Assembly: GCF_000014445.1 (NCBI RefSeq) | Contig: NC_008531.1 | Span: forward strand, 1,271,001-1,335,000 | DNA from: Leuconostoc mesenteroides subsp. mesenteroides ATCC 8293 | GTDB lineage: Bacteria; Bacillota; Bacilli; Lactobacillales; Lactobacillaceae | Length of the DNA: 64,000 nt | Reading direction: 5' to 3' | Shown: one piece after another, positions 27,966 to 41,594 of the stretch | Layout: each line of letters begins with the position of its first letter | Position numbering within the stretch: the stretch's first letter is position 1 | Notes under the pieces: model-generated | Seen by the model: only the letters and a program-made list of their open reading frames with translations | Databases searched by the model: none | Told to the model about the DNA's origin: nothing | Position numbers and translations under genes: made by a program

Positions 27966-28961
27966 TTAATCTGTTATCTTATAAGTCACCGTGTATTCCT
28001 TCACCTGATTAGCTGGCAGCACAATATCCCCAAATCCCTCATGATTCACGGCGTCCGGCAATGTTTGCATTTCAACAGCAAGTGCTGTGAATGGTGCATT
28101 TTCTGCCCAATCATCATCGTGATCTTTGATTCCTGGATTAGTCATAAAAATAACAACACCATTCCGATCTGAAGCGACTGTTAGTGTTCGACCACTAACA
28201 GGCTCTTGCACAATAACACCAACTTCATCACGCTGCTCATCTAGCAACCAGGCGTCATCAAATTGATCATCCCCAATTTTACGTAGCTGTGAGAAGTCAA
28301 ATTTGGAATGCTGATTTTCTACCAATCGGCCAGTAGGAATTGTTTCGTCATCTACTTCAACATGTTTGTGAGATGCCACTCGCAACTCATGATTTGTGAT
28401 ATCAGCATCTTTTCCAGCTAGATTAAAATAAACATGTGTCATAGGATTATACAGTGTTGGTTCTGTTGATTCACCACTAAACTTAATTGTTAACTTATCG
28501 TCGTCATAAAGTGTGTAAGTCACATTCATCTGTAATTGGCCAGGAAATTCATCCTCAAACGTATGTGACAAAACAATTTCTGCAGCGGTACCCATGTTGC
28601 GTGCTGTTCCTTGCCAGTTAATCGTATCAAAACCATTTACACTTGAATGTAAGACATGCCCATTTTCATTTGGTGTTAATGTGAATGACGTGCCGGATAA
28701 ATTGTATGCAGTTTTAGATAATCGACCACCCACACGTCCAATAGTATTTCCAAAATGAAAAGGATTGTCTAAGTAATGCTCTAAATCATCAAATTGAACA
28801 AGCAATTCTTTTTTCTCTCCTGATCGCTCAATAGAAAAAGACTGCCATGTCGCACCATACGATATAACTGTTACTTGAGTATGATTAATGTTTTCTAACG
28901 TGAACGCGGTTACCTTTTCGCCATCAGGCAATGTACCAAACACTTCTTCTGTAACTTTCAT
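27966..28961 (-). CDS. galM: Aldose 1-epimerase (galactose mutarotase)
   Basis: The 331-residue beta-sandwich enzyme has NTIGRVGGRLS near residue 73, VLHSSVNGFD (the His of the active site), HVYFNLAG (~147, second His) and the late Glu in ALAVEMQTLPD. It converts beta- to alpha-galactose, feeding galactokinase. It is divergent from the AraC-type regulator and physically separate from galK and lacZ. Confidence 0.93.
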   Translation of the reverse strand: MKVTEEVFGTLPDGEKVTAFTLENINHTQVTVISYGATWQSFSIERSGEKKELLVQFDDLEHYLDNPFHFGNTIGRVGGRLSKTAYNLSGTSFTLTPNENGHVLHSSVNGFDTINWQGTARNMGTAAEIVLSHTFEDEFPGQLQMNVTYTLYDDDKLTIKFSGESTEPTLYNPMTHVYFNLAGKDADITNHELRVASHKHVEVDDETIPTGRLVENQHSKFDFSQLRKIGDDQFDDAWLLDEQRDEVGVIVQEPVSGRTLTVASDRNGVVIFMTNPGIKDHDDDWAENAPFTALAVEMQTLPDAVNHEGFGDIVLPANQVKEYTVTYKITD

Positions 28962-29093
28962 ATGCTACCTCTTTCATTTAATTAAAAATTTTGTTTAAAC
29001 TATTTATCTAACCCAATAATAAATCACTTGAATAACACATAACAAGTATTATCACTTATCAATAAATATTTTTAAAAAATGATATACTAATGT

Positions 29094-29107
29094 TGGAAGC
29101 GCTATCA
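29094..29107. promoter_or_regulatory. cre (CcpA) site before the AraC-type regulator
   Basis: TGGAAGCGCTATCA fits the cre consensus at 13 of 14 positions. It lies immediately downstream of a TATACT box (29083-29088) and 28 bp before the regulator ATG, a position suited to roadblock-type repression by glucose. Confidence 0.7.
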
Positions 29108-29134
29108 TTTTATTTTTAAAAAGGTCGTTAAATT

Positions 29135-30064
29135 ATGGAAAAATCATTATTTAATATCGTTAATGAGCACACGCTTGAATCAAGTATATTCTTTGATTTT
29201 TCTGGCGTTAGTAAGACTTTTTCTGGTCATGCTTCTGGCCCATTAAAACGTTCACATTATTTGCTTCACTTTGTCTTAGAAGGCCAAGGAACTTACTTTA
29301 CCATGAATCATAAATATACCCTGAAAGCAGGTGACTTTTTCCTTATACGACCTGATGAAACAATTTTTTACCAAGCTGATTTGAATAATCCGTGGCATTA
29401 TGCATGGATATCCATTGGTGGTACTGAAACAGCGCAATTAATTGAGAACTTCTCGCCTTTTCGCAATCACCATGATACTTTCTCTTGCGCAACTGTTGAA
29501 AATTATCTTAAATTAATTGTTGAATCACTAACGTTAACAAGTCATAGGCCACAAACCGAATTGCGATTAAATCAAATTGCTAGTGAAATACTCCTGTTGC
29601 TAATGAAGGAAAACACTTGGAACGTCGTTGAGCATCAAAACGCAACAATACGCCCCATGTCAGAATACACTAAATTATCATTGGCCTATATCAATAATAA
29701 CTTTACTTATGACACATCTATTACTGACATAGCTGATGCTATCAAAATCAACCGTTCTTACCTCTCGCGACTCTTTAGACGAGATGTAGGTATTTCACCA
29801 AAAAAGTTTTTATTACGCCTTCGTATTAACGAAGCTTGCCAATTACTTCAAACAACCCAGTTATCAATTAATCAAATTTCCGAAAAGGTTGGTTTTAGCA
29901 ATCCATCTGTTTTCGGCCACTCATTTACAGAGCTCATCCATGAAACACCCAGTGCATATCGAAAACGAAGAAGTTTCAACAATATCCAAGAACAACACTC
30001 ATTAGAATGGCAACAGATCAATGATATTTTAGGACATTTAAGTGCTGTGCAGCAATCTACTTAA
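29135..30064 (+). CDS. AraC-family transcriptional regulator of galactoside metabolism
   Basis: The 309-residue protein has an N-terminal cupin-type sugar-sensing domain (about 20-150, with [28 protein letters not shown]) and a C-terminal double helix-turn-helix (about 193-285: [21 protein letters not shown], then [17 protein letters not shown]). It resembles MsmR/RafR-type activators of galactoside operons. It is divergent from galM and convergent with galK, so it probably activates one or more of galM, lacS-galK and lacZ when its sugar is present (inference). A cre site controls it. Confidence 0.88.
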   Translation: MEKSLFNIVNEHTLESSIFFDFSGVSKTFSGHASGPLKRSHYLLHFVLEGQGTYFTMNHKYTLKAGDFFLIRPDETIFYQADLNNPWHYAWISIGGTETAQLIENFSPFRNHHDTFSCATVENYLKLIVESLTLTSHRPQTELRLNQIASEILLLLMKENTWNVVEHQNATIRPMSEYTKLSLAYINNNFTYDTSITDIADAIKINRSYLSRLFRRDVGISPKKFLLRLRINEACQLLQTTQLSINQISEKVGFSNPSVFGHSFTELIHETPSAYRKRRSFNNIQEQHSLEWQQINDILGHLSAVQQST

Positions 30065-31233
30065 TCATTAAGCTTAGTCGTGCCATTGCCAACATGTGCC
30101 ACGTAAAATTCTGGGGCATAGCCGACCACATTCATATAGTCATCATAGACTTTGTTTTCAAAATTGGAAATGGCTGTTTCTTTAACAAGTGCTATTGCAC
30201 AACCACCGAATCCAGCACCTGTCATTCGTGCTCCTAAAACACCTGGCTGTTTTTGTGCGGACTGCACTAGCGTATCTAATTCAAGTCCAGTAACTTCATA
30301 ATCTGCTTTTAGAGAGGCATGAGAATCATTCATTAGTTGTCCAAATGTTTGCAAATCACCGTCGGACAACGCTTTTTTTGCTTTTAAAGTGCGCTGATTT
30401 TCATAAACTGCATGACGTGCTCGTTTTACGAGTGTTTCGTCGTGAATTAATGCAACATTGTCATCAAATTCTTCATCAGTCAATTCACCTAATGAGTTAA
30501 TATTAAGTTCTGTTTGTAATAACTTTAAAGCAGTTTCACATTGTGCGCGCCTTTCATTGTACTTCGAATCGCCTAATTCACGACGTTTATTCGTATTCAT
30601 AATAACAATCGCATATTCACCAAGAACAATAGGAACCAACTCATACGTCAAAGTATTTGTGTCTAACAAAATAGCCTTTTGTTCTTGACCAAAACCAATT
30701 GCAAACTGATCCATAATGCCAGTATTGAGACCAAAGTATTCATTTTCAACTTTTTGACCAATTTTAACTAATGATAACCTAGAAACATCCAGATCAAACA
30801 AATCCTCTAAAACAACACCCACTAATAACTCTAACGACGCTGATGAGGAAAGGCCTGCACCATTGGGAATGTTGCCCTCGACCAACAGATCAAATCCTGT
30901 GTCGAGTACATAACCCTGCTCTATTAATTTGACGATAACGCCTTTAACATAGTTGGTCCACCCATCATTTTCGTCAAAATCAAGCTTCTTATAGTCTAAC
31001 TGAACTACGCCTTTTTCATCAAAATTAACCGAATAAACTAAAATACGATCATCATCTCGTTTTCTGGCAACACCGTAAGTCCCATAGGTAATTGCAGCCG
31101 GAAAAACGTGACCGCCATTATAGTCCGTATGCTCACCAATTAGATTAATCCGACCTGGCGAAAAATACTGTTGGGTTTCGTGAGGGCCAAACTTTTCAGC
31201 AAACTTCGTGTTTAGTGCCTTAATTCTTTTCAT
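30061..31233 (-). CDS. galK: Galactokinase
   Basis: The 390-residue GHMP kinase begins with the galactose-binding signature [15 protein letters not shown] (~27-41), has the ATP loop [15 protein letters not shown] and the C-terminal [16 protein letters not shown]. It makes galactose-1-phosphate, the entry to the Leloir pathway; no galT or galE is in this window. It follows the sugar symporter by 28 bp on the same strand and its last codons overlap the end of the convergent AraC gene. Confidence 0.97.
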   Translation of the reverse strand: MKRIKALNTKFAEKFGPHETQQYFSPGRINLIGEHTDYNGGHVFPAAITYGTYGVARKRDDDRILVYSVNFDEKGVVQLDYKKLDFDENDGWTNYVKGVIVKLIEQGYVLDTGFDLLVEGNIPNGAGLSSSASLELLVGVVLEDLFDLDVSRLSLVKIGQKVENEYFGLNTGIMDQFAIGFGQEQKAILLDTNTLTYELVPIVLGEYAIVIMNTNKRRELGDSKYNERRAQCETALKLLQTELNINSLGELTDEEFDDNVALIHDETLVKRARHAVYENQRTLKAKKALSDGDLQTFGQLMNDSHASLKADYEVTGLELDTLVQSAQKQPGVLGARMTGAGFGGCAIALVKETAISNFENKVYDDYMNVVGYAPEFYVAHVGNGTTKLND

Positions 31234-31261
31234 GAGTAGTCAACCTTTCAAATTATACTAA

Positions 31262-32674
31262 TTACTTCTTGCTATAGCGTAATTCAAGTTCTGCAACTAT
31301 CTTCGCATGCTTTTTTTCAGTTAGTGTCACTTTAAACATGAAAATAAGTAAAGAAATAATCATCAATGCTGCAGGAATATAAAATGCATATAATTTATAA
31401 GTATGGATGCCGCTGGCCGTCATATCATTAAATGTTGCATTTCCGGTCATACCAGCAGCAATTGCAACAAACCCAACAATAGCATTTGAAAATGCGCCAG
31501 CTAATTTATCTAATAACGGACGTAATGACAGTGTTACGGCCTCGTTCCGCTGACCATTTTTCCATTGTCCATACTCCACAGAATCTGTAATCGTCATTAA
31601 CACTGACAAAAAGATAAGTTGTTGTGGGAAATAAAAGAATACTAAGCCAAGGCCAACAATCCACAAGTTACTACCGGCTATTGTAAACATGACATATGCC
31701 AGTACCATCAGGGCAATACCACTAGCAAACACATAACGACGTGTCATTACTTTGGCCAAGAATGGGAATAAAGGCACAGCAATTATACCAGTAATCATTG
31801 AAATCACACCAACCATCGCAAACTCTGTTACGTGACCGATAACAAATTTAAAATAAAACAGCAGCACGCCTGTGGTTGCTACGTTGGCAATTGCGTAAAA
31901 CATGTAAGATAGTGCTAACCAAAGCAACTGATCATTCTTAAGGATGGCCTTAAAAACGTCAATAATATTGTATTTTTCGCTGGCTTGTGTCCTTAAAACG
32001 GTTTCGTTTTCTTTTGAAAATTTAGCTGTTACTATTGCTGAACCAGCTGACAAAACCGCAACAATTAATGCAAACCAGAACCAGCCAGTTGCACTCTCTT
32101 TACCACTACCACCCGTGAGCACAGTAAAGAATGCCACAATAGGTACAACCAAGGCAGTTGTACCATTAGCACCCAATGATGAACCAAAGCGAGCAAATGT
32201 TGCTAAAGTACCACGTTCCGCAGTATCAGTTGATAACGCCGGAATCATTGACCAAAAGGCAATATCTTTGAATGAGTAGAAACTATCCAAAATGATAAAA
32301 ACAATTGTAAACAGTACGAGGTAGAGTGTTGGGTTACTAACAGATAAACCGAAAAAGTTTGTGAAGATTGCCAGTAAGGATATACCCGAGACAACTCCAC
32401 CAATCACTAACCAAGGTTTGAATTTTCCAAATTTGGTTCGTGTATTATCAATAATACTACCAATAATCGGATCAAAAATAATTTCTACTAAGCGAATACC
32501 GACGACTAGTGAGGTAACAATACCAATATACTTGGACTCAGTCGCCTTATCACTCCCCGCAAATAGTGTGCTTGTAACAAAAATCATGAAATATGTTGAT
32601 AACGTTACATAATACGCATCGTGCCCGAATGCACCAAAAGCGTATGAAAAACGTTGCTTCATTTTATCAGACAT
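31262..32674 (-). CDS. GPH-family glycoside/galactoside:cation symporter
   Basis: The 470-residue permease has twelve membrane helices and GPH motifs (FGAFGHDAYYVTLSTYFMIF at the start, IGSIIDNTRTKFGKFKPWLVIGG around loop 2-3). It is similar to LacS/MelB but ends right after helix 12, lacking the ~160-residue EIIA-like C-terminal domain of streptococcal LacS. It probably imports lactose or galactose for the adjacent galK and lacZ. A TAAGGAG site precedes ATG 32674; a perfect cre lies ~50 bp upstream. Confidence 0.9.
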   Translation of the reverse strand: MSDKMKQRFSYAFGAFGHDAYYVTLSTYFMIFVTSTLFAGSDKATESKYIGIVTSLVVGIRLVEIIFDPIIGSIIDNTRTKFGKFKPWLVIGGVVSGISLLAIFTNFFGLSVSNPTLYLVLFTIVFIILDSFYSFKDIAFWSMIPALSTDTAERGTLATFARFGSSLGANGTTALVVPIVAFFTVLTGGSGKESATGWFWFALIVAVLSAGSAIVTAKFSKENETVLRTQASEKYNIIDVFKAILKNDQLLWLALSYMFYAIANVATTGVLLFYFKFVIGHVTEFAMVGVISMITGIIAVPLFPFLAKVMTRRYVFASGIALMVLAYVMFTIAGSNLWIVGLGLVFFYFPQQLIFLSVLMTITDSVEYGQWKNGQRNEAVTLSLRPLLDKLAGAFSNAIVGFVAIAAGMTGNATFNDMTASGIHTYKLYAFYIPAALMIISLLIFMFKVTLTEKKHAKIVAELELRYSKK

Positions 32675-32725
32675 CTTTCGACTCCTTATATTTTATTAAG
32701 TTCAGGGTATGTATTAACAATACTA

Positions 32726-32739
32726 TGTAAGCGTTTACA
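32726..32739. promoter_or_regulatory. cre (CcpA) site before the symporter-galK operon
   Basis: TGTAAGCGTTTACA matches the CcpA consensus fully (palindromic on the other strand as TGTAAACGCTTACA). It overlaps the probable -35 region of the minus-strand promoter. An adjacent GTATT-AAC-AATAC inverted repeat (32711-32723) may bind the AraC-type activator. Confidence 0.85.
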
Positions 32740-32795
32740 AATAAAGTGTAATTTGTATCCTTTTTTCGTTGTTTTGTGATATTTATTGAAAAATA

Positions 32796-32826
32796 AAAAC
32801 CCGTCGCCGGCGAGACGTTGGGTTCT
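32796..32826 (-). terminator. Terminator after lacZ-aldo/keto reductase
   Basis: A GC-rich hairpin (AACCC...TCGCCGGCGA...GGGTT) followed by a T run on the minus strand sits about 45 nt past the reductase stop and before the symporter promoter. Confidence 0.7.
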
Positions 32827-32868
32827 GTCTTTTAAATAAATTGGGATAATCCAGAATGAAAGAAACTA

Positions 32869-37021
<4,153 letters not shown>

Positions 37022-37041
37022 TTATCATCGATGTTCAGAAA

Positions 37042-37055
37042 TGTAAACGCTTACC
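37042..37055. promoter_or_regulatory. cre (CcpA) site between lacZ and thrE
   Basis: TGTAAACGCTTACC matches cre at 13 of 14 positions, 63 bp upstream of the lacZ start on the minus strand. Catabolite repression of lacZ is the likely role. Confidence 0.8.
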
Positions 37056-37123
37056 TATCGGAGTTCATCTACTTTTGGGACGCAAAGAACTTGTTAACCC
37101 TTTATTCATCACTATTGAATAGC

Positions 37124-37152
37124 TTGAATACGACAGCAACTGCAACTATAAT
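37124..37152 (+). promoter_or_regulatory. Promoter of the thrE-like exporter
   Basis: TTGAAT (37124-37129), 17 bp, TATAAT (37147-37152), about 50 bp before the exporter ATG. Confidence 0.8.
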
Positions 37153-37202
37153 GAAGGAATTAGGAGTGTTGTATTAATTTCATTGATTCATTGGAGGAAA
37201 TA

Positions 37203-38558
37203 ATGGACAAGAATAGTAATCCACACGTGTTAAAAAAAATACCTTTGTCTTTACGCCATCATATGACGATTCCTTGGGCCACTTTTATTAAAAGCGAAAA
37301 TATTCCAGCTAAAAATGCTAGTCTCCAGGAACGCGCCTCAATTGTTGGTCGAATTGGTATTCTCATGTTGTCTTGCGGTACTGGCGCATGGCGAGTGCGA
37401 GATGCAATGAATAAGGTTGCTAGAAAACTAGACCTCACATGCTCTGCCGATATTGGATTAATTTCATTGGAATATACTTGTTTTAGCAATAATCAAAGTT
37501 ATTCTCAAGTATTATCGCTGCCAAATACAGGTGTAAATACCGACAAGCTAAATATTTTAGAGCATTTCGTTAACAATATCCAAGATGATTTTTCATCTTT
37601 AACTATTGGTCAAATTCATCATACGATTAACGACATTCAAAATCGACCAAAGCAATATACGCCGATCATCTCTGGCCTTGCTGCTGCTCTAGCATGTAGT
37701 GCGTTCATTTTTTTACTTGGCGGCGGTATTCCAGAGATGATCTGTTCATTTATTGGTGCTGGGATTGGAAACTATGTCCGTTCAATTTTAGGTAAACATG
37801 CTATAACCACCATTGTGGGCGTCGCTATCAGTGTTGCCACAGCATGCATCACCTATATGTTTGCATTTAGAATATTCGAATTTTATTTCCATATTTTAGC
37901 TCAGCATGAAGCCGGATATATTGGGGCTATGCTCTTCGTTATTCCTGGTTTTCCTTTTATTACTAGCATGTTAGATATCTCGAAATTAGACATGCGCTCT
38001 GGTTTGGAAAGACTAGCTTATGCCATAATGATCACGCTAATTGCCACATTAGTGGGTTGGTTAGTCGCTTCGCTGGTTCATTTTAGACCAGCAAATTTTT
38101 TGCCACTTGGCTTATCGTCAGTCACACTGATGTTACTTCGTATCCCAGCCAGTTTTTGCGGCGTATTTGGTTTCTCAATCATGTTTAACAGCTCGAAAAA
38201 AATGGCTGCTGTGGCTGGATGCATTGGTGCAATTGCCAACACTCTGCGACTAGAACTAGTCGATTTAACTACTATTCCTCCCGCAGCGGCGGCATTTTTT
38301 GCCGCTTTGGTTGCAGGATTAATCGCATCGATGGTCAATCGTTACAATGGTTATCCAAGAATTTCCTTAACTGTTCCTTCCATCGTCATTATGGTGCCTG
38401 GTTTGTATATCTATCGTGCAGTATATAGTATTGGTAATAACCAAATCGGTATTGGCGCGCTATGGATGACCAAGGCTGCTTTAATTATCATGTTCTTACC
38501 ACTGGGGTTGTTTGTGGCACGTGCCATACTAGATAAAGACTGGCGGCATTTTGATTAA
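37203..38558 (+). CDS. Threonine/serine exporter, fused ThrE type
   Basis: The 451-residue protein has an N-terminal soluble ThrE region (about 1-145, with VGRIGILMLSCGTGAWRVRDAMNKVA) and ten hydrophobic segments, comprising the ThrE and ThrE_3 domains that are separate proteins in other bacteria (YjjP/YjjB type). It should export threonine or serine. ATG 37203 follows GGAGG by five bases. Confidence 0.88.
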   Translation: MDKNSNPHVLKKIPLSLRHHMTIPWATFIKSENIPAKNASLQERASIVGRIGILMLSCGTGAWRVRDAMNKVARKLDLTCSADIGLISLEYTCFSNNQSYSQVLSLPNTGVNTDKLNILEHFVNNIQDDFSSLTIGQIHHTINDIQNRPKQYTPIISGLAAALACSAFIFLLGGGIPEMICSFIGAGIGNYVRSILGKHAITTIVGVAISVATACITYMFAFRIFEFYFHILAQHEAGYIGAMLFVIPGFPFITSMLDISKLDMRSGLERLAYAIMITLIATLVGWLVASLVHFRPANFLPLGLSSVTLMLLRIPASFCGVFGFSIMFNSSKKMAAVAGCIGAIANTLRLELVDLTTIPPAAAAFFAALVAGLIASMVNRYNGYPRISLTVPSIVIMVPGLYIYRAVYSIGNNQIGIGALWMTKAALIIMFLPLGLFVARAILDKDWRHFD

Positions 38559-38565
38559 TATAAAC

Positions 38566-38608
38566 AAAAAAGCAGTAATACTCTAAATTAGAGTATTACT
38601 GCTTTTTT
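38566..38608 (+). terminator. Bidirectional terminator between thrE and the hydroxyacid dehydrogenase
   Basis: A 20-bp near-perfect stem (AAAAAAGCAGTAATACTCTA with its complement) with A and T tracts serves both convergent genes. Confidence 0.93.
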
Positions 38609-38617
38609 AAAAGAATA

Positions 38618-39562
38618 TCAATATCCTTTATTTAGATCAACAACATTTTGAACGAACGTACCATCAGCCATAAATGAAGGAACATTTTTTTCAAACAAAC
38701 GAAATAATCCACCAACACGACCAGCACTTTCTTGTTCACCCCAACTTGTATGTTGTGTCAATAAGATTTGTGGCCGCTCAAATAATGGATGATTCATTGG
38801 TAATGGTTCAGGTGTTGTGACGTCTAATGCAGCATATTTGACACGAGAATCATCAATTGCTGAAAGTAGGTCGTCCTGATTCAAAGTTGTGCCACGCCCA
38901 ATATTGATAAACAAAAACAATTGATTAAACTGTTGGAAAAAATGCTCATCAAAAAAGTTTTCGGTTTCTTTTGTCCCTGGTAACCCGTCAACAACAACTT
39001 GCGATTTAGCTAGTGCTTCTTGATAGTCAGAAATCGCATAAGTTGCATCGAATCCTTCAACTGGACGACCTGTAGTATTTACACCAAAAACTACACCGCC
39101 CAATGATTTTACAGCGTGAGCAATTTGCTGTCCAATTCGACCAGTACCAAACACCAAAACTGGTAATTCACTCATCAAATACTGATCTGTAAAAGGCTCC
39201 CAATGTTTTCGTGTAGAATAAACATTTAAGCCACGAGCAAAGTGGAGAATATAGCCCAAAACAGTTTGAGCTATAGGTACCGCTTTTAACCCACTCGCAT
39301 TTGTCACAGTAATTTGACGCTCCTGTAGTGTTTTCAAGGGTAAGTAGTCAACACCAGCCGATTGCGCCTGAATCCACTTTAATTTTGATTCTGGGTTAGC
39401 AAGGATTTTATGCCCAATTTCTGTATCCCAAGCATAACTTATCAATACCTCAGGTAATTGCTCATCGGTAATCGTGTCCGGTGTCACAACGCTAATATCA
39501 TATTGTGCAAGAAATTCACGATTTTCTTGCGTTATTGCTTTCACTGCCAGTAATAATGCCAT
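38618..39562 (-). CDS. D-isomer-specific 2-hydroxyacid dehydrogenase (NAD-binding)
   Basis: The 314-residue enzyme has the Rossmann motif FGTGRIGQQIAH (~138-149), the catalytic Arg in NIGRGTTLNQ, Glu in VTTPEPLP and His in LTQHTSWGE. It reduces a 2-keto acid to a D-2-hydroxy acid. It is not the classical D-lactate dehydrogenase or SerA (no ACT domain); a branched or aromatic 2-hydroxyacid role is possible given ilvE next door (inference). Monocistronic and divergent from ilvE. Confidence 0.88.
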   Translation of the reverse strand: MALLLAVKAITQENREFLAQYDISVVTPDTITDEQLPEVLISYAWDTEIGHKILANPESKLKWIQAQSAGVDYLPLKTLQERQITVTNASGLKAVPIAQTVLGYILHFARGLNVYSTRKHWEPFTDQYLMSELPVLVFGTGRIGQQIAHAVKSLGGVVFGVNTTGRPVEGFDATYAISDYQEALAKSQVVVDGLPGTKETENFFDEHFFQQFNQLFLFINIGRGTTLNQDDLLSAIDDSRVKYAALDVTTPEPLPMNHPLFERPQILLTQHTSWGEQESAGRVGGLFRLFEKNVPSFMADGTFVQNVVDLNKGY

Positions 39563-39714
39563 TTTAATTCATCTCCAATAATACTTGATTTATCACTGAT
39601 ATGATAAATAATTTTAGTGATGTTGTGCAATGACCCAATTCATAGGCTTCAGCACTACCTTTAATTATACGAGATTTCTAAATAATTAACATTAAAAAGA
39701 TTCATCGTTAGCTA

Positions 39715-39743
39715 TTGCACAATTCCCTTCTAAGCGTTATAGT
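39715..39743 (+). promoter_or_regulatory. Promoter of ilvE
   Basis: TTGCAC (39715-39720), 17 bp, TATAGT (39738-39743), about 37 bp before the ilvE ATG. Confidence 0.8.
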
Positions 39744-39780
39744 AGTTTTATCATATTTTTCTAAGAAAGAAGGACGTATT

Positions 39781-40824
39781 ATGTCAGAACAACGAAAGGC
39801 TAAAGCTGAAGATTTTGATTGGGACAACTTGGGATTTGAATACCATGACCTTCCTTATCGTTTTCGTGCCTATTATAAAGATGGTAAGTGGAGCGAAGGT
39901 GGTCTCGAAACAGACTCAAACATTCCAGTCAATGAGGCAGCAACCGGACTTCATTATGGTCAAACAATTTTCGAGGGGTTGAAAGTTTATCGCCGTAAGG
40001 ATGGCGGTGCAAACATTTTCCGTCCTGACCGTAATGCAAAGCGTCTACAAAATTCAGCCGCTCGTTTGATGATGGCTCCCGTCCCCGAAGAACTTTTTGT
40101 GCGTGCTTTAAAAGAAGTTACGAAGGCAAACCAAGATTTCATCCCACCTTACGGAACTGGCGCAACACTTTATCTACGTCCCTTTGAATTTGGTGGTGGC
40201 CCAGTTGTCGGCGTGCATCCAGCAGATAACTATGTCTTTGAAGTATACGCAACTCCTGTTGGTGCTTACTACAAAGGTGGATTAACACCAACAGCCTACG
40301 TTACTAATCATTATGATCGTGCTGCTCACGGTGGTACTGGTGCAGCCAAGGCTGGTGGTAACTATGGTGCCTCAATGCTTGCTGGTGATGAAGCCCATGC
40401 TGCTGGTTATTCTGATGTTGTTTACTTGGATCCTCGTTTGCATGAAAATATTGAAGAGTTGGGATCAGCCAACTTCTTCGGTATCACAAAGGATGGTCGC
40501 TTCTTAACACCAAAGTCACCTTCAATCTTGCCATCTGTAACCAAATATTCATTGCTTCAAGTAGCTGAAGAACTTGGCCTAAAAGCTGAAGAAACAACTA
40601 TTTCAATCAATGATCTTGATCAGTTTGCTGAAGCTGGTGCAATGGGAACTGCTGCTGTAATTTCTCCTGTAGGTTCAATTACACATAACGGTAACAAGCA
40701 CGTATTCTATTCTGAAACAGAAGTTGGTCCTTGGACACAAAAGCTTTACGATCGTTTGACAGCCATCCAATATGGTGACCAAGAAGGTCCCGAAGGCTGG
40801 GCAGTTGACGTACCACTTGATTAA
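39781..40824 (+). CDS. ilvE: Branched-chain amino acid aminotransferase
   Basis: The 347-residue fold-type IV PLP enzyme has the early substrate segment GLHYGQTIFEGLKVYR, RPDRNAKRLQNSA, Lys190 in GTGAAKAGGNYGAS as the Schiff base and GTAAVISPVG near the C-terminus. It interconverts Val, Leu and Ile with their 2-keto acids. ATG 39781 follows GAAGGACG. No ilv or leu biosynthesis genes are nearby, so it may be used mainly for catabolism and flavour-compound formation, perhaps with the adjacent hydroxyacid dehydrogenase. Confidence 0.95.
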   Translation: MSEQRKAKAEDFDWDNLGFEYHDLPYRFRAYYKDGKWSEGGLETDSNIPVNEAATGLHYGQTIFEGLKVYRRKDGGANIFRPDRNAKRLQNSAARLMMAPVPEELFVRALKEVTKANQDFIPPYGTGATLYLRPFEFGGGPVVGVHPADNYVFEVYATPVGAYYKGGLTPTAYVTNHYDRAAHGGTGAAKAGGNYGASMLAGDEAHAAGYSDVVYLDPRLHENIEELGSANFFGITKDGRFLTPKSPSILPSVTKYSLLQVAEELGLKAEETTISINDLDQFAEAGAMGTAAVISPVGSITHNGNKHVFYSETEVGPWTQKLYDRLTAIQYGDQEGPEGWAVDVPLD

Positions 40825-40830
40825 TATACT

Positions 40831-40855
40831 AAAAAACGTCTTAGTGACGTTTTTT
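40831..40855 (+). terminator. Terminator of ilvE
   Basis: AAAAAACGTC/GACGTTTTTT with loop TTAGT, six nt past the stop. Confidence 0.88.
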
Positions 40856-40874
40856 ATTTTGTACTTAAAAAGTA

Positions 40875-40903
40875 TTGACAGCGCTGCAGATTCTTGTTAT
40901 TCT
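40875..40903 (+). promoter_or_regulatory. Promoter of tRNA-Glu
   Basis: TTGACA (40875-40880), 17 bp, TATTCT (40898-40903), about 40 bp before the tRNA. Confidence 0.75.
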
Positions 40904-40943
40904 ATTATAGTTGTTTGATTCAAGCAAATAACAAATTGATCAT

Positions 40944-41015
40944 GGCTCGTTGGTCAAGTGGTTAAGACGCCGCCCTTTCACGGCAGAATCGAGAGTTCGA
41001 TTCTCTCACGAGCTA
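40944..41015 (+). tRNA. tRNA-Glu (anticodon TTC)
   Basis: A 72-nt cloverleaf: acceptor GGCTCGT/ACGAGCT with a G1-U72 pair, D-arm GTC/GAC, anticodon loop CTTTCAC (TTC at 40977-40979), four-base variable loop, T-stem GAGAG/CTCTC with TTCGATT loop, discriminator A. CCA is not encoded. The anticodon stem has a C28-A42 mispair. It is a single-gene transcript with its own promoter and terminator. Confidence 0.93.
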
Positions 41016-41022
41016 CTAATTA

Positions 41023-41050
41023 AGTTACAACTTTGGTTGTAGCTTTTTTT
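41023..41050 (+). terminator. Terminator of tRNA-Glu
   Basis: AGTTACAAC/GTTGTAGCT (nine pairs, one G-U) with loop TTTG, followed by seven T. Confidence 0.85.
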
Positions 41051-41072
41051 GTTTCTATATATCAATAAATCA

Positions 41073-41104
41073 AAAAATAAGAGCCTAAAATGGCTCTTAT
41101 TTTT
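41073..41104 (-). terminator. Terminator of yutD-like gene
   Basis: AAAAATAAGAGCC/GGCTCTTATTTTT spans the last codons and stop of the yutD-like gene on the minus strand; it is symmetric enough to act both ways. Confidence 0.8.
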
Positions 41105-41594
41105 GCTTAATCACAAATGATTTCTTGTTTTTTTGTTTAGCTGCAGCCACTTTTGCTCTTGATTCTTTTTTATGAGTTACGGGCCGATGATGCTTACTTT
41201 TATTCTTATTTTTGGAACGCTCGTTCACCTCAGGAACACGAGGATTAATATTTTCTAGAACAAAGTATGGTGCGCCAAAATTCACATATTCATACAAATA
41301 ATCCTGTAAAGATTGAATTTTATCATGATTATTCACTGCTTTATTATTATTATAAAAGCCCTTCAAGCGTAATTGTTCAGCAGAAATATCCCCTACAATA
41401 TAATCATACTGAGCTAATAGCGGTGTGTATCGTATGGCTAGTTTATCTTCATCAAAGGCATCTTTAAAGTCTTCAACTATTTCTAGCGTCAAACGGTCAA
41501 TTTCAACCTCATTACCCAGCTTTTTAACTTTATAAGTCCCTTTGCGTTCCTCTTGTTGTTTGAGTGTACGTTCTTTTAGTGTGTCGTGATCCAT
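41097..41594 (-). CDS. YutD-family protein
   Basis: The 165-residue protein matches YutD in LEIVEDFKDAFDEDKLAIRYTPLLAQYDYIVGDISAEQLRLKGFY and DYLYEYVNFGAPYFVLENINP, followed by a lysine-rich tail that may bind nucleic acid. Biochemical function is unknown. It starts at the last base of the upstream yunD-like gene's stop, giving tight coupling; yutD next to yunD is conserved in several Firmicutes. Confidence 0.88.
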   Translation of the reverse strand: MDHDTLKERTLKQQEERKGTYKVKKLGNEVEIDRLTLEIVEDFKDAFDEDKLAIRYTPLLAQYDYIVGDISAEQLRLKGFYNNNKAVNNHDKIQSLQDYLYEYVNFGAPYFVLENINPRVPEVNERSKNKNKSKHHRPVTHKKESRAKVAAAKQKNKKSFVIKQK

